Shown here: piece by piece, positions 31,337 to 40,579 of the stretch
Position numbering within the stretch: the stretch's first letter is position 1
How the letters are laid out: the number at the start of each line of letters is the position of its first letter
DNA from: Rhodobacteraceae bacterium IMCC1909
GTDB taxonomy: Bacteria; Pseudomonadota; Alphaproteobacteria; Rhodobacterales; Rhodobacteraceae
Reading direction: 5' to 3'
Length of the DNA stretch: 64,000 nucleotides
Assembly: GCA_030704425.1 (NCBI GenBank)
Contig: JAPDHM010000001.1
Span: forward strand, 806,001 to 870,000
The notes under the pieces: generated by a model
Told to the model about the DNA's origin: nothing
The model's input: the letters and a program-made list of their open reading frames with translations, nothing else
Databases searched by the model: none
Position numbers and translations under genes: made by a program

Positions 31337-32935
31337 TTAAACCATCATTTCTTTCGTCGCGTTTAAGGCCACATCTGGGTAATCGCGCGCTACGCGGTCA
31401 ATGTCCCATTGCAGCCGGGTGAAAAACACAATGTCGTCGTCATTGTCTCGCGCCATATGCTGTTTATTGGCCTGTGCGAAGGCATCGACCTTGGCCTGTG
31501 GCCCCGAGACCCAGCGTGCTGAGGTGAATTGACTGGGCTCCATACGCACTGGAAGCCCGTATTCGAGCTCAATGCGGCTGGCCAACACTTCAAATTGTAG
31601 GGCGCCAACCACCCCGACAATGAAGCCTGACCCAATCATCGGTTTGAAAACTTTGGCCGCACCTTCTTCGGCAAATTGCATGAGGGCTTTTTCCAAGTGT
31701 TTGGCTTTTAGGGGATCACCAGCGCGGACAGATTGCAGCAATTCTGGTGCAAAACTTGGAATGCCTGTCACCCGCAATGTTTCGCCTTCCGTCAGCGTGT
31801 CGCCAATGCGCAACTGCCCATGGTTTGGAATGCCAATGATATCGCCGGCCCAAGCTTCCTCTGCCAGCTCGCGGTCGGCGGCAAGAAAGAGGACCGGATT
31901 GGATATAGACATCTGCTTCTTGCTGCGCACATGCGTCAATTTCATTCCCCGTTTGAAATGCCCGGAGGCCAAACGGACATAGGCCACTCGATCGCGGTGT
32001 TTGGGGTCCATATTGGCCTGCACTTTGAACACAAATCCCGCCACTTTGAGCTCTTCCGGGGCGAGAAAACGCGGTTCTGCCCTTTGCGGCTGTGGCTCTG
32101 GACCAAAATCAGCGATGCCCTGCATCAATTCCTGCACACCAAAGGAATTGATGGCCGAACCGAACCAAATCGGAGTCATGGTGCCATCGAGCAGTGCTTG
32201 ATGGTCCATTTTCGGCAATAGTTCTTTGGCCATTTCAATTTCTTCGAGAAACACCTCCAGAAGCTCCGCAGGCACATGTTCCGCCAAGGCAGGATCATCC
32301 AATCCATTGATTTTGATCGATCCAGAGACCTTGTTGCGATCTGCCCTGTCCATAAGTTCCAATTGGTCACGCAAGAGATCATAGGTGCCAATGAAGTCCC
32401 GGCCTCGTCCAATCGGCCAAGAGGCGGGCGTGACATCAATCGCAAGGTTTTGTTGTATCTCATCAATGATATCAAATGTATCACGGCTTTCGCGGTCCAT
32501 TTTGTTACAAAATGTCAAAATCGGCAAATCGCGCATGCGGCAAACTTCGAAGAGCTTCTGAGTTTGGCTCTCAACACCCTTAGCGCCGTCGATTACCATA
32601 ACCGCCGCGTCAACGGCTGTGAGGGTGCGGTAGGTGTCTTCAGAGAAATCTGAGTGACCTGGCGTATCGACTAAATTGAACCGAAACGTCTTAAAGTCAA
32701 AGGACATGGCGGAGGCCGAGACAGAGATGCCCCGATCCTGCTCCATTTTCATGAAATCTGAGCGTGTTCGTCGGGCCTCGCCCTTGGCGCGTACTTGCCC
32801 GGCCATTTGAATAGCGCCGCCATATAGAAGAAATTTCTCAGTTAAAGTGGTCTTACCTGCATCAGGGTGGCTGATGATGGCAAAGGTACGCCGGCGCGCA
32901 ATTTCTGACGGAAGTGTGGGGCGGTTGTCTAACAT
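31337..32935 (-). CDS. prfC: Peptide chain release factor 3
   Basis: A 532-residue translational GTPase that recycles RF1/RF2 after termination. It has G1 SHPDAGKTTLTEK, G2/switch RRTRSDFMKMEQDRGISV, G3 DTPGHSDFS, and G4 FCNKMDRE, followed by domain II and the RF3 C-terminal domain (GVVGALQFEVLASRIELEYG). Length matches RF3 (529 in E. coli) and excludes EF-G. Followed 168 bases later on the same strand by the helicase gene. Confidence 0.95.
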   Translation of the reverse strand: MLDNRPTLPSEIARRRTFAIISHPDAGKTTLTEKFLLYGGAIQMAGQVRAKGEARRTRSDFMKMEQDRGISVSASAMSFDFKTFRFNLVDTPGHSDFSEDTYRTLTAVDAAVMVIDGAKGVESQTQKLFEVCRMRDLPILTFCNKMDRESRDTFDIIDEIQQNLAIDVTPASWPIGRGRDFIGTYDLLRDQLELMDRADRNKVSGSIKINGLDDPALAEHVPAELLEVFLEEIEMAKELLPKMDHQALLDGTMTPIWFGSAINSFGVQELMQGIADFGPEPQPQRAEPRFLAPEELKVAGFVFKVQANMDPKHRDRVAYVRLASGHFKRGMKLTHVRSKKQMSISNPVLFLAADRELAEEAWAGDIIGIPNHGQLRIGDTLTEGETLRVTGIPSFAPELLQSVRAGDPLKAKHLEKALMQFAEEGAAKVFKPMIGSGFIVGVVGALQFEVLASRIELEYGLPVRMEPSQFTSARWVSGPQAKVDAFAQANKQHMARDNDDDIVFFTRLQWDIDRVARDYPDVALNATKEMMV

Positions 32936-33018
32936 GAGCCGCGTATAGGTTGGGATGATACCATTGGCAAGAAATCCTGTGTCATACAGGAGCCATCGGC
33001 GCGTTTTACTTAGGGGCG

Positions 33019-33975
33019 CTAGTCGATGTTTTTATTGGGCAGGCCACTGGGCAAATACAATGCACGCCGGCTGGGTTTTGCCGGGTGCCATGACGATTGC
33101 ACCGCCCGGGGCAATCTTTCAACAGCTTCGCTGTCCCGATCTTCGCCGCGCATGTGAGATTGCACTGCGATGCCATTGGCAAAAATCAAATGCTCGGTGG
33201 CAAAACGTATTTTAACGCATTCCACAAAATTGGCCTCAACCCAGTCGATGGTTGTGCCATCGCGTAATTCCTAGGCTTTGATGAACCGTCCGCCATAGCT
33301 GCCATTGGTTTGGGGATATAAAATGTGGTGTTTTGCGCTGAGGATGAGATCATGATCTGTGCCAAAATGGGATCTTGAGATCCTTATTGGACGGTTCTTG
33401 CCCTGCGCACGTTGGGTTTCGATCTCAACGCATGTAACTTTCTGCTGTGCGAAGTCATGGGTGAGAACCTCTTGCCCCGGTTTGAGATCTTCGGCAGCTC
33501 ATTGGCGTACGTCTGCCAGGGTGATTTGCTTACCAGGATAGAAAATCGGATCGCTTAGCTCGGCCAATTTGTGTGGATTAACGTGGCAATCTATTTCAAT
33601 CAGGCGATAGTCTGTATCGGGCTGCAGCGCAGAGAATGCAGATAGATAGACTTGTTTAATCTCACCCGGCTCAACTTCAACAAAGATCAAAGCGTCGAAG
33701 GTTTGCCTGGCCTCGGACATCAGGGTGACTTGACTGTCCAGATGGACAGCAGCGCCAATGGCGCCGATGGCACTATGGGCCGCAACACGATGCCGCCGAC
33801 TGGAGGCTTCTGCTTGCAATGTCAATCGGGTGGGTTGGGCATTTGTCTTGAGCCAATAGACGTCATCGAGATCGAGCTCGCCATTGACCAACAACGGATC
33901 GCCATAGTTTACGCCTTGCACCACCGAAAGTTGCGCACTTGTATAAATTGTGAAGTCTTGCACATGTGCCATCAT
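33019..33975 (-). pseudogene. Hint-domain protein gene broken by two in-frame stop codons
   Basis: One frame from ATG 33975 to TAG 33019 (318 codons) is interrupted by TGA at 33501-33499 and TAG at 33273-33271. The first 158 codons give the N-terminal part typical of Rhodobacterales Hint-domain proteins (FDALIFVEVEPGEIKQVYL, TDYRLIEIDCHVNPHKLAEL, YPGKQITLADVRQ). After the TGA the same frame continues AAEDLKPGQEVLTHDFA, then FGTDHDLILSAKHHILYP, and after the TAG it reads ELRDGTTIDW and TEHLIFANGIAVQSH, which are the remaining Hint blocks. Intact relatives are secreted or cell-surface proteins of unclear role. No frameshift is needed, so this is a young pseudogene or, less likely, a recoded gene. 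Confidence 0.8.
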
Positions 33976-34172
33976 TTGAAAATATTTAGGTGTTAAAAAT
34001 CTACCAAAGTATAATTGGCCTCACATACGTGAATTTTTTTTTATATATGCAAACTCAAATTTACATTTTGGTAACTTTTTCGGTAAAGCTGCTCATATTT
34101 CTTGTCGATAGCTAGTGTCATGCGCCCTTCTCCAATGCTAGACTTGGGAAATTCTTAACAAGGAAACAGACA

Positions 34173-34952
34173 ATGGATATGGGAATTTCTGGCAAGAAAG
34201 CTTTGGTGTGTGCCTCTTCAAAAGGTCTTGGGCGGGGCTGTGCTGAGGCTTTGGCCGGTGAAGGGGTTCATCTGGTGATCAATGGGCGGAATGGTGATAT
34301 TTTGGCCGCCACGGCCTCTGAGATTCGTTCTAACTATGGGGTGTCTGTCACAGAGGTGGCCTGCGATGTCACCACGCCCGAGGGGCAGGAGATGTTGCTG
34401 AGCGCAGCCGGTGATGTCGATATTTTGGTGACCAACGCCGGAGGGCCGCCGCCAGGGCTGTGGTCCGACTGGGATCGCGCTGATTTTATCGCAGCTCTTG
34501 ACGCCAATATGTTAACGCCGATTGCCTTGATGAAAGCCTGCCTGCCGGCAATGATGGCCCGCGGTTGGGGCCGGGTGGTGAATATCACCAGCCAGTCGGT
34601 CAAAGCGCCTATCGGGGTTCTTGGCCTGTCCAATGCCGCCCGCACGGGGTTGACCGGATATGTTGCGGGAACGGCACGACAAGTGGCCGAACATGGCGTT
34701 ACGATTAACAATCTTTTGCCCGGCATCCATGCCACGGACCGGGCGGTCTCACTCGACAGTGGCATCGTGAAGGCCCAAGGTATCACAATGGCGCAGGCGC
34801 AAAGCCAGCGACAGGCCACGATTCCCGCGCGCCGCTACGGCACTGCTGAAGAATTCGGAGCGGCCTGTGCGTTTTTATGCTCGCAACATGCGGGATTTAT
34901 GGTGGGGCAGAATATTTTGCTTGATGGTGGCGCGACAAACGCCACAATTTAA
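34173..34952 (+). CDS. SDR-family protein lacking the usual catalytic Tyr/Lys
   Basis: A 259-residue Rossmann-fold protein of the short-chain dehydrogenase superfamily. The nucleotide loop reads CASSKGLGRG instead of TGxxxGIG, NAGG is intact, and the Ser is present (NITSQSVK), but where YxxxK is expected the sequence is GLSNAARTGL, so both catalytic residues are gone. It ends normally (GQNILLDGG). It resembles the SDR subgroup annotated as 3-oxoacyl-ACP-reductase-like with an imperfect tetrad. It may bind nucleotide without classic redox chemistry. AGGA eight bases before the ATG supports the start; the 190-base region before it is AT-rich. Confidence 0.8.
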   Translation: MDMGISGKKALVCASSKGLGRGCAEALAGEGVHLVINGRNGDILAATASEIRSNYGVSVTEVACDVTTPEGQEMLLSAAGDVDILVTNAGGPPPGLWSDWDRADFIAALDANMLTPIALMKACLPAMMARGWGRVVNITSQSVKAPIGVLGLSNAARTGLTGYVAGTARQVAEHGVTINNLLPGIHATDRAVSLDSGIVKAQGITMAQAQSQRQATIPARRYGTAEEFGAACAFLCSQHAGFMVGQNILLDGGATNATI

Positions 34953-35071
34953 CCGGATCACGCCGCGTAGAGCTTTCATTTTTCAAGCAAATGTCCAAAG
35001 GTATGACTAGGCATGCGCGGCAAGCAACGCGCGGTGGATTTTGAAACGAAACATATTGAAGGGCTTTATTG

Positions 35072-36112
35072 ATGAAACATGAAAACGTGCAAGAATATTA
35101 TGGCAAAACCTTGCAGTCTTCGGCCGATCTTCAAACCAATGCCTGCTGCGAGCCGGCAGAAATGCCCAGCTGGTTGAAGAAAATCCTAGCGCAGCTGCAT
35201 GATGAGGTGCTGATGCGCTATTATGGCTGTGGTTTGATTGCGCCCGAAGCCCTCAAGGGCGCGCGGGTATTAGATCTTGGCTGTGGCGCGGGCCGGGATG
35301 TTTATGCGCTGTCGCAAATGGTGGGCGAAGAGGGCTTTGTGGTCGGTGTGGATATGACCGACGCGCAGCTCGATGTCGCCCGAAGCTTTCAAGACTATCA
35401 TCGGGAGGCATTTGGATATCGCGCATCAAATGTTGCGTTTCACAAAGGTTATATTGAATCTTTGGGAGATTTACCGCTGGATCCGGACTCCTTCGACGTG
35501 ATTGTCTCCAATTGCGTGGTCAATCTCGCGACCGATAAGCAAGCGGTGTTGCGGGGGGCTTGTGAGTTGCTCAAACCCGGTGGCGAGATGTATTTTTCTG
35601 ATGTTTATGCCGATCGCCGCGTGCCAGAGGCTATGGCGCGCGATGAGGTGCTCTACGGCGAATGCCTGTCTGGAGCTCTGTATTGGAATGATTTTCTTAC
35701 CCATGCGAAAATGGCAGGCTTCACAGATCCGCGTTTGGTCACCCATCGCCCAATCACCATTGAAAACCCCGTACTGGCAGCCGCGGTAGCGCCGCTAAAA
35801 TTTACCTCCGCAACCTATCGCCTATGGAAATTGGCGAATTTGGAAAGTGATTGCGAGGACTACGGGCAGGCAGTGATCTACAAAGGGACAATTGAAAATT
35901 GCCCTCATGGTCTGCCTCTGGATGGGCATCATTGGATCGAAACGGGGAAGGTTTTCCCGGTCTGTGGTAATACTTGGAATATGCTGGCGCAAACGCGATT
36001 TGCGGCGCATTTCGAGTTCATCGGCTCATTTGATGCTCACTATGGCATTTTCGAAGGCTGCGGCGCTGCGTCTCCTTTTGAAGCTGATACCGCAGAGGCC
36101 AGCTGTTGCTAA
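35072..36112 (+). CDS. arsM: Arsenite S-adenosylmethionine methyltransferase (ArsM-type)
   Basis: A 346-residue class I methyltransferase. The SAM loop VLDLGCGAGRDVYAL lies near residues 66-80 and VVGVDMTDAQLDVA follows. Arsenic-binding type cysteines are in place: TNACC (residues 25-26), SNCVVNL, and GECLSGALYW. The C-terminal third (CEDYGQAVIYKGTI, FPVCGNTWNML, GIFEGCG) matches the long ArsM variety, and it ends with a Cys-Cys pair. It would convert As(III) to methylarsenicals. No arsR, arsB or arsC is nearby. ATG 35072 has GAAGGG at a good distance, better than the TTG just before it. Confidence 0.82.
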   Translation: MKHENVQEYYGKTLQSSADLQTNACCEPAEMPSWLKKILAQLHDEVLMRYYGCGLIAPEALKGARVLDLGCGAGRDVYALSQMVGEEGFVVGVDMTDAQLDVARSFQDYHREAFGYRASNVAFHKGYIESLGDLPLDPDSFDVIVSNCVVNLATDKQAVLRGACELLKPGGEMYFSDVYADRRVPEAMARDEVLYGECLSGALYWNDFLTHAKMAGFTDPRLVTHRPITIENPVLAAAVAPLKFTSATYRLWKLANLESDCEDYGQAVIYKGTIENCPHGLPLDGHHWIETGKVFPVCGNTWNMLAQTRFAAHFEFIGSFDAHYGIFEGCGAASPFEADTAEASCC

Positions 36113-36166
36113 ATCACCGCATGCCACATACATAAACCTGAGTGTTTTTTCAGTTAGGCGCTTCTG

Positions 36167-37243
36167 TTGTCGAATCCGAGACTTGAAATCCGAAACTTGT
36201 CGCGCCGCTTTGCTGGTCAATCTGCGGTGGATGATGTCAGCCTGCGGCTTGAACCGGGGCAGGTGACGTGCCTGCTGGGCCCCTCGGGGTGCGGGAAATC
36301 TACCACGTTGCGCATTGTGGCAGGGGTTGAGCGGCAAGATAGTGGCGAGGTGTTGATTGACGGCGCATTGGTCTGTGATGGCACGCGTTCGCAACCGCCT
36401 GAGCTGCGCAACATCGGTATGATGTTCCAAGACTTTGCACTTTTCCCACATCTATCTGTTTGGGAAAATGTCGCTTTTGGCCTGAAAGGCGCAAAGTCGA
36501 TGCGTCGCGCGCGGGCCGAAGAACTTTTGGAGCGGGTCGATCTGGCCGGCTATGGCGCTCAGATGCCCCATGAATTATCCGGCGGCGAGCAGCAGCGGGT
36601 GGCATTGGCCCGCGCGGTGGCGCCGGGCCCCAGAATCATGCTTCTTGATGAGCCATTTTCTGGCTTGGATGATCGCTTGCGCGATGGAATCCGTGATGAG
36701 ACGCTCGAGGTTCTGCGCGAAGCGGGCACGGCAGTTTTAATGGTGACCCATGATCCCGGCGAGGCGATGAAAATGGCCGATGAGATTGCCCTGATGCGAG
36801 ACGGCAAAATTGTGCAAAAAGGCGCGCCCTATACAATCTATAATTCGCCGATTGATAAAGACGCTGCGTCATTTTTTGGTGATATCAATGTTATGGTGGG
36901 AAAAGTTAAAGGCGCTTTGGCCAAGACGCCTTTCGGCGAATTCTTCGCGCCCGGTCATGCAGATGGCACGATATTGGACATCGTCATCCGCCCGCAACAC
37001 ATTCGCATCGATTTTGACCGTGCGGGCCAAGGCCCCAGCCCGACCGATGCCATGGGCCATGCGGCGCGCGCCAAGGTGGTGCGGTCGCGATTTTTGGGGC
37101 AGAATTCATTGGTGGATTTAAAGCTTGAGCAGGGCGCGGTGGTGACCGCTTCGGTGCCCTCAGTGTTTTTGCCAAAGCCGGACACGCTGTTTTGGCTGCT
37201 GGCGCCACGCAAGAATTGCTACGTCTTTCCCCGCTCTGGATGA
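36167..37243 (+). CDS. ABC transporter ATP-binding protein (FbpC/PotA-like)
   Basis: A 358-residue ATPase with Walker A GPSGCGKSTT near residue 38, Q-loop MMFQDFALFPH, signature LSGGEQQRVALARA, Walker B IMLLDEPFSGLDD and switch His in VTHDPGEAMK. The C-terminal third is a TOBE-type domain as in Fe3+, spermidine or molybdate importers; the sequence is most like the iron(III) type. No permease or binding protein adjoins it, so it must serve components encoded elsewhere. The TTG start is inferred from the family N-terminus (LEIRNLSRRF) and an upstream AGG. It ends 13 bases from the converging regulator gene. Confidence 0.85.
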   Translation: MSNPRLEIRNLSRRFAGQSAVDDVSLRLEPGQVTCLLGPSGCGKSTTLRIVAGVERQDSGEVLIDGALVCDGTRSQPPELRNIGMMFQDFALFPHLSVWENVAFGLKGAKSMRRARAEELLERVDLAGYGAQMPHELSGGEQQRVALARAVAPGPRIMLLDEPFSGLDDRLRDGIRDETLEVLREAGTAVLMVTHDPGEAMKMADEIALMRDGKIVQKGAPYTIYNSPIDKDAASFFGDINVMVGKVKGALAKTPFGEFFAPGHADGTILDIVIRPQHIRIDFDRAGQGPSPTDAMGHAARAKVVRSRFLGQNSLVDLKLEQGAVVTASVPSVFLPKPDTLFWLLAPRKNCYVFPRSG

Positions 37244-37256
37244 CGCCCAAGCGCGG

Positions 37257-37940
37257 TTATGACCGATGGCGTGCGCGGTCGGGATGTTTGCTCCACGCCA
37301 AATAATCGACCAAGGATTTGCCGGGCTCCTCAACAAATACGGCTGGCATGGCGTCAAGCCGCGTGATTTCATCCACTCGGAGGGTGACAAAACCCTGCGT
37401 GTTTTCACACCAAGCGGCTAGGGTCCACAGCCGCCCCCAATAATCCAGCGCCAAAGGTCGCAATCGCCGTATTTGGGAGCCAATCGTAATCTGCATCAAC
37501 TGTTTCGAACGAATGGCCTGTCTGAGTTTTGGCATATGCTGAAAGCCGCGGGCGGCATCGGCGAAAGGGTAGGTGGCAAAGGACCAACCCGAGGCCGCAG
37601 CGCTATCTTCGGGCAAAACCCCGTCAATGCGCCGCGACAGGGCTTTTGCGGCGGCCGAAAGCTCGGCATCTTCACTTTCCCCCACGGCCGCCAATCCCAA
37701 ATGCAGTGCCTCCAGCTCAGTTTTCGTCAAATTGAGCGCTGGTAGCGTATAAGCCGCGGTGATTTGATATCCGAGGCCGCGCTCACCGCGAATGGGCACG
37801 CCAGAAGCTGCTAAAGTGTCCATGTCGCGATAAAGTGTGCGGAGCGACACGTCAACAAGCTCTGCCAAATCGCAAGCCCGGTAGAGATTTCCGTCGCGTA
37901 GGATTTGAATCAGAGAAAAAAGACGGTCTTTGCGTGCCAT
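37257..37940 (-). CDS. WYL-domain transcriptional regulator (YafY type)
   Basis: A 227-residue regulator with an N-terminal HTH_11 domain (RLFSLIQILRDGNLYRACDLAELVDVSLRTLYRDMDTL, about residues 5-43) and a C-terminal WYL domain (YWGRLWTLAAWCENTQGFVTLRVDEI). Such proteins bind DNA upstream of their own or a neighbouring gene and sense nucleic-acid or small-molecule ligands. The ATG at 37940 gives the standard family start MARKDRLF; a longer frame to 38069 runs into the tatA region and is rejected. It diverges from tatA across a 116-base gap. Confidence 0.85.
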   Translation of the reverse strand: MARKDRLFSLIQILRDGNLYRACDLAELVDVSLRTLYRDMDTLAASGVPIRGERGLGYQITAAYTLPALNLTKTELEALHLGLAAVGESEDAELSAAAKALSRRIDGVLPEDSAAASGWSFATYPFADAARGFQHMPKLRQAIRSKQLMQITIGSQIRRLRPLALDYWGRLWTLAAWCENTQGFVTLRVDEITRLDAMPAVFVEEPGKSLVDYLAWSKHPDRARHRS

Positions 37941-38056
37941 ACTGACAGAATAATGGCAGTTGAGTGTCCACACAACGGCAAAATGTTGCGAACCTGCTTT
38001 CTGCTCTGGCACAACTGGCTTAGAAACAGCCAATACTTCATCTAAGGATACACGAT

Positions 38057-38284
38057 ATGACCCCTGCATTTCTCACAAACATCCCTCCGATGGGCTATTT
38101 GATCATAGCCCTTGTCGTCTTGGTTCTATTCGGCCGTGGAAAAATCTCTGCCATGATGGGCGAAATGGGCAAAGGCATTACCGCCTTCAAAAAAGGCGTC
38201 AATGATGGCCAGCAAGAGATTGAGGAAGCCGCATCCGAAGGCGCAAAAGATGTGACGCCTGACACGGAAAAAGACAAATCCTAA
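38057..38284 (+). CDS. tatA: Sec-independent translocase subunit TatA
   Basis: A 75-residue protein with a single N-terminal membrane helix (MGYLIIALVVLVLFGRGKI), the FGRGK hinge, and the amphipathic helix MGEMGKGITAFKKGVND followed by an acidic tail. It polymerises to form the twin-arginine pore. AAGGAT precedes the ATG. The mature NuoG/Sdh-type cofactor proteins are cytoplasmic, so no direct Tat client is apparent in the window. Confidence 0.93.
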   Translation: MTPAFLTNIPPMGYLIIALVVLVLFGRGKISAMMGEMGKGITAFKKGVNDGQQEIEEAASEGAKDVTPDTEKDKS

Positions 38285-38319
38285 TCACTATTACCTCTTT
38301 GACATAAGGAAGGGTCTCG

Positions 38320-38838
38320 ATGTTTGGATTGGGATGGGCTGAGATACTGGTCGCGGCTGTCGTGGGGCTGATTGTCATCGGTCCTAAAGAATTGCCCGGC
38401 GTGTTTCGCAAAATTGGTCAATTTGTCGGTAAAGCCAAGGCCATGGCCCGTGATTTCAGCCGGGCGATGAACGACGCTGCTGATGATGCGGGCGTCAAAG
38501 ATGCGATGGACTCGGTCAACTCTCTCAAAGATGGGGTGCGCAGCGTCTCAGATCCGACCACCAAGTGGAAAGATTTTGTACCGGGATCTGAAATTGGAAA
38601 ACTGTCAGAAGAGCGGGCTGAAAAAGCCAAGAAAATGCATGATGCCATGGCTGAAAGAGCGCAGCAGCGCCTTGACGCGGAAAAAGTGACGAAGGCCGCG
38701 GCCTCCAAGGAGATCCAAAAACCTGCGGCAGCTAAGAAACCTGCGGCAGCCAAGAAACCAGCGGCTGCGAAAGAATCGGCGACGCCCAAGAAACCTGCGG
38801 CTAAAAAGGCTGCTCCAAAACCTGGTAAAGATACATGA
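38320..38838 (+). CDS. tatB: Sec-independent translocase subunit TatB
   Basis: A 172-residue protein starting [26 protein letters not shown], the TatB signature with its membrane Glu, followed by an amphipathic helix ([22 protein letters not shown]) and a long charged region. It ends in Lys/Ala/Pro repeats of the KPAAAK type. With TatC it forms the signal-peptide receptor. Overlaps tatC by 4 bases. Confidence 0.92.
   Translation: MFGLGWAEILVAAVVGLIVIGPKELPGVFRKIGQFVGKAKAMARDFSRAMNDAADDAGVKDAMDSVNSLKDGVRSVSDPTTKWKDFVPGSEIGKLSEERAEKAKKMHDAMAERAQQRLDAEKVTKAAASKEIQKPAAAKKPAAAKKPAAAKESATPKKPAAKKAAPKPGKDT
38721..38774 (+). repeat. Tandem repeat in tatB coding the KPAAAK-type tail
   Basis: About three near-identical 18-base units beginning around AAACCTGCGGCAGCTAAG code for consecutive Lys-Pro-Ala-Ala-Ala-Lys blocks, with silent changes in later units. 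The repeat length is likely to vary between strains. Confidence 0.6.
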
Positions 38839-39725
38839 GCCGCGAAGACGAAAGCCTATACGATTCTTCTGCTCCTCTGATCGAACATTTGACAGAGCTG
38901 CGCACATGCCTAATCCGGGCTGCGCTTGCCTTTATCGTTGGTCTGTTCGCCTGTTTCTTCGTGGCGGAATATATCTTGAATTTCCTGGCTGAACCCATTG
39001 CCGAAATTTTACGCCGCCGCGGTGAAGTCGCACAGTTGATTTTCACGGCGCCACAAGAAAAATTCTTTGTTTTGATCCGCATATCGGTGATTTTTGGCCT
39101 CGGGGTCTCCTCGCCTGTGATCGGCTATCAACTTTGGCGCTTTGTCGCGCCAGGCCTATATAAGGCCGAAAAAAATGCCTTTTTGCCCTTTATCATCGCC
39201 TCGCCTGTTCTTTTCCTGATGGGGGCTGCTTTTGCCCATTATGTCGTCAGTCCGCTGGCTCTCAACTTCTTTATTGGATATGCCGATATCATGCCGACGG
39301 TGACCGCCTTATTGACGGGAACTGAGGTGCAAGTGTCTGATACCGCCTTGAAGACGCGGTTTCTCGGGTCAGTCCGCGAGACTTTGGACATTGTTTTGAA
39401 ATTCATCATGGCCTTCGGCATATGTTTTCAATTGCCAGTTTTGCTGACCTTGATGGGCAAAGCGGGCTTGGTCTCTTCGTTGGGCCTGCGGGCTGTGCGC
39501 AAATATGCTATTGTTGGTATTTTGATCCTCGCTGGGATCGTCACGCCACCGGATGTAGTGACTCAAATTATTCTTTTCGTGGTGGTTTATGGGCTTTATG
39601 AAATATCGATTTGGTTGGTTGTCTATGTGGAGCGCAAACGCAACGCGTTCTTAAAAGAGCAGGGCGTCTCTGACGAAGATCTGTTTGCGGATGAGGATGA
39701 AGATGGCACCGGGGGGCAAGCATGA
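38835..39725 (+). CDS. tatC: Sec-independent translocase subunit TatC
   Basis: A 296-residue, six-helix protein that recognises twin-arginine signals. It begins with [16 protein letters not shown] (conserved first cytoplasmic loop), has the [17 protein letters not shown] segment, [16 protein letters not shown], and the periplasmic-loop/TM5 region [17 protein letters not shown] charged C-terminus ([15 protein letters not shown]) is an extension beyond E. coli TatC. Overlaps the downstream ATPase gene by 4 bases. Confidence 0.95.
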   Translation: MSREDESLYDSSAPLIEHLTELRTCLIRAALAFIVGLFACFFVAEYILNFLAEPIAEILRRRGEVAQLIFTAPQEKFFVLIRISVIFGLGVSSPVIGYQLWRFVAPGLYKAEKNAFLPFIIASPVLFLMGAAFAHYVVSPLALNFFIGYADIMPTVTALLTGTEVQVSDTALKTRFLGSVRETLDIVLKFIMAFGICFQLPVLLTLMGKAGLVSSLGLRAVRKYAIVGILILAGIVTPPDVVTQIILFVVVYGLYEISIWLVVYVERKRNAFLKEQGVSDEDLFADEDEDGTGGQA

Positions 39726-40561
39726 GTGATGCGGCTTCCATCCGAATTGCCAATGCGCTAGAGCGTATGTCGCCCGCCCCGCTTGAGGCTCCCGACTTTG
39801 CCGAGGCGGAGGCGTTTTTGTGGCACACAAGCCCCGATCAGTTGGAGCCGATTGCCAATGTGTCTCGGGTTGATCTTGATCTGCTCGTCGGTATCGACCG
39901 GTCGCGGGACGTTTTGCTTGAAAACACCCTGCGCTTTGCGCGCGGCATGTCGGCGAATAATGCGCTGTTGTGGGGCGCGCGAGGGATGGGGAAATCCTCT
40001 CTGGTCAAAGCGGTGCATGCGCAGATTAATGCGCAAGGCCTGCCGTTGAAAGTGGTCGAGCTGCAACGCGAAGATTTGCCGTCGGTCACGCGCCTTCTGG
40101 CCTTGCTGCGCGACGCGCCCTATCGCTTTTTACTGTTCTGTGATGATCTATCCTTTTCCCATGATGACCAGCATTATAAGTCTCTCAAAGCTGTTTTGGA
40201 TGGGGGCATCGCGGGGCGTCCGGACAATGTGATTTTCTATGCCACCTCAAACCGCCGGCATCTCATGCCCCGCGATATGATCGAAAACGAGCGATCAAGC
40301 GCTATCAATCCGGGCGAGGCCGTTGAAGAAAAGGTCAGCCTGTCGGACCGTTTCGGGCTGTGGCTGGGCTTTCATCCGTGTGATCAAGATCAATACCTGA
40401 GTATGATTGAGGGCTACTGCGCGGCTCATGGGGTCGCGGTAGACCCTGAGGTGCTGCGTGCAGAGGCGATCGAATGGCAGGCGACACGCGGCTCTCGTTC
40501 GGGCCGCGTGGCCTGGCAATTCTTCGTAGATTTGGCCGGCCGCCATGGGGTGGTGGTCTAG
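39722..40561 (+). CDS. DUF815-family ATPase coupled to tatC
   Basis: A 279-residue AAA+-like ATPase. It has a Walker A GARGMGKSSLV near residue 85-95, a Walker B-like FLLFCDDLSF, and FYATSNRRHLMPRDM as sensor region, all features of DUF815 proteins. The family's role is unknown to me. Its ATG overlaps the tatC stop, so it is co-translated with the Tat system, but DUF815 genes also occur near surE/pcm in related genomes. It converges on the NlpD-like gene with only 18 bases between. Confidence 0.85.
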   Translation: MSDAASIRIANALERMSPAPLEAPDFAEAEAFLWHTSPDQLEPIANVSRVDLDLLVGIDRSRDVLLENTLRFARGMSANNALLWGARGMGKSSLVKAVHAQINAQGLPLKVVELQREDLPSVTRLLALLRDAPYRFLLFCDDLSFSHDDQHYKSLKAVLDGGIAGRPDNVIFYATSNRRHLMPRDMIENERSSAINPGEAVEEKVSLSDRFGLWLGFHPCDQDQYLSMIEGYCAAHGVAVDPEVLRAEAIEWQATRGSRSGRVAWQFFVDLAGRHGVVV

Positions 40562-40579
40562 GTCGCCAAGTCTTGCGTT

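Noticed and set aside
33499-33501. TGA in the Hint gene as a selenocysteine codon
   Set aside because: A second, TAG stop follows in the same frame and no SECIS-like hairpin or Sec-type family context is seen.
38721-38774. Short direct repeats as a CRISPR array
   Set aside because: The repeats are contiguous 18-base codon repeats in tatB without spacers.
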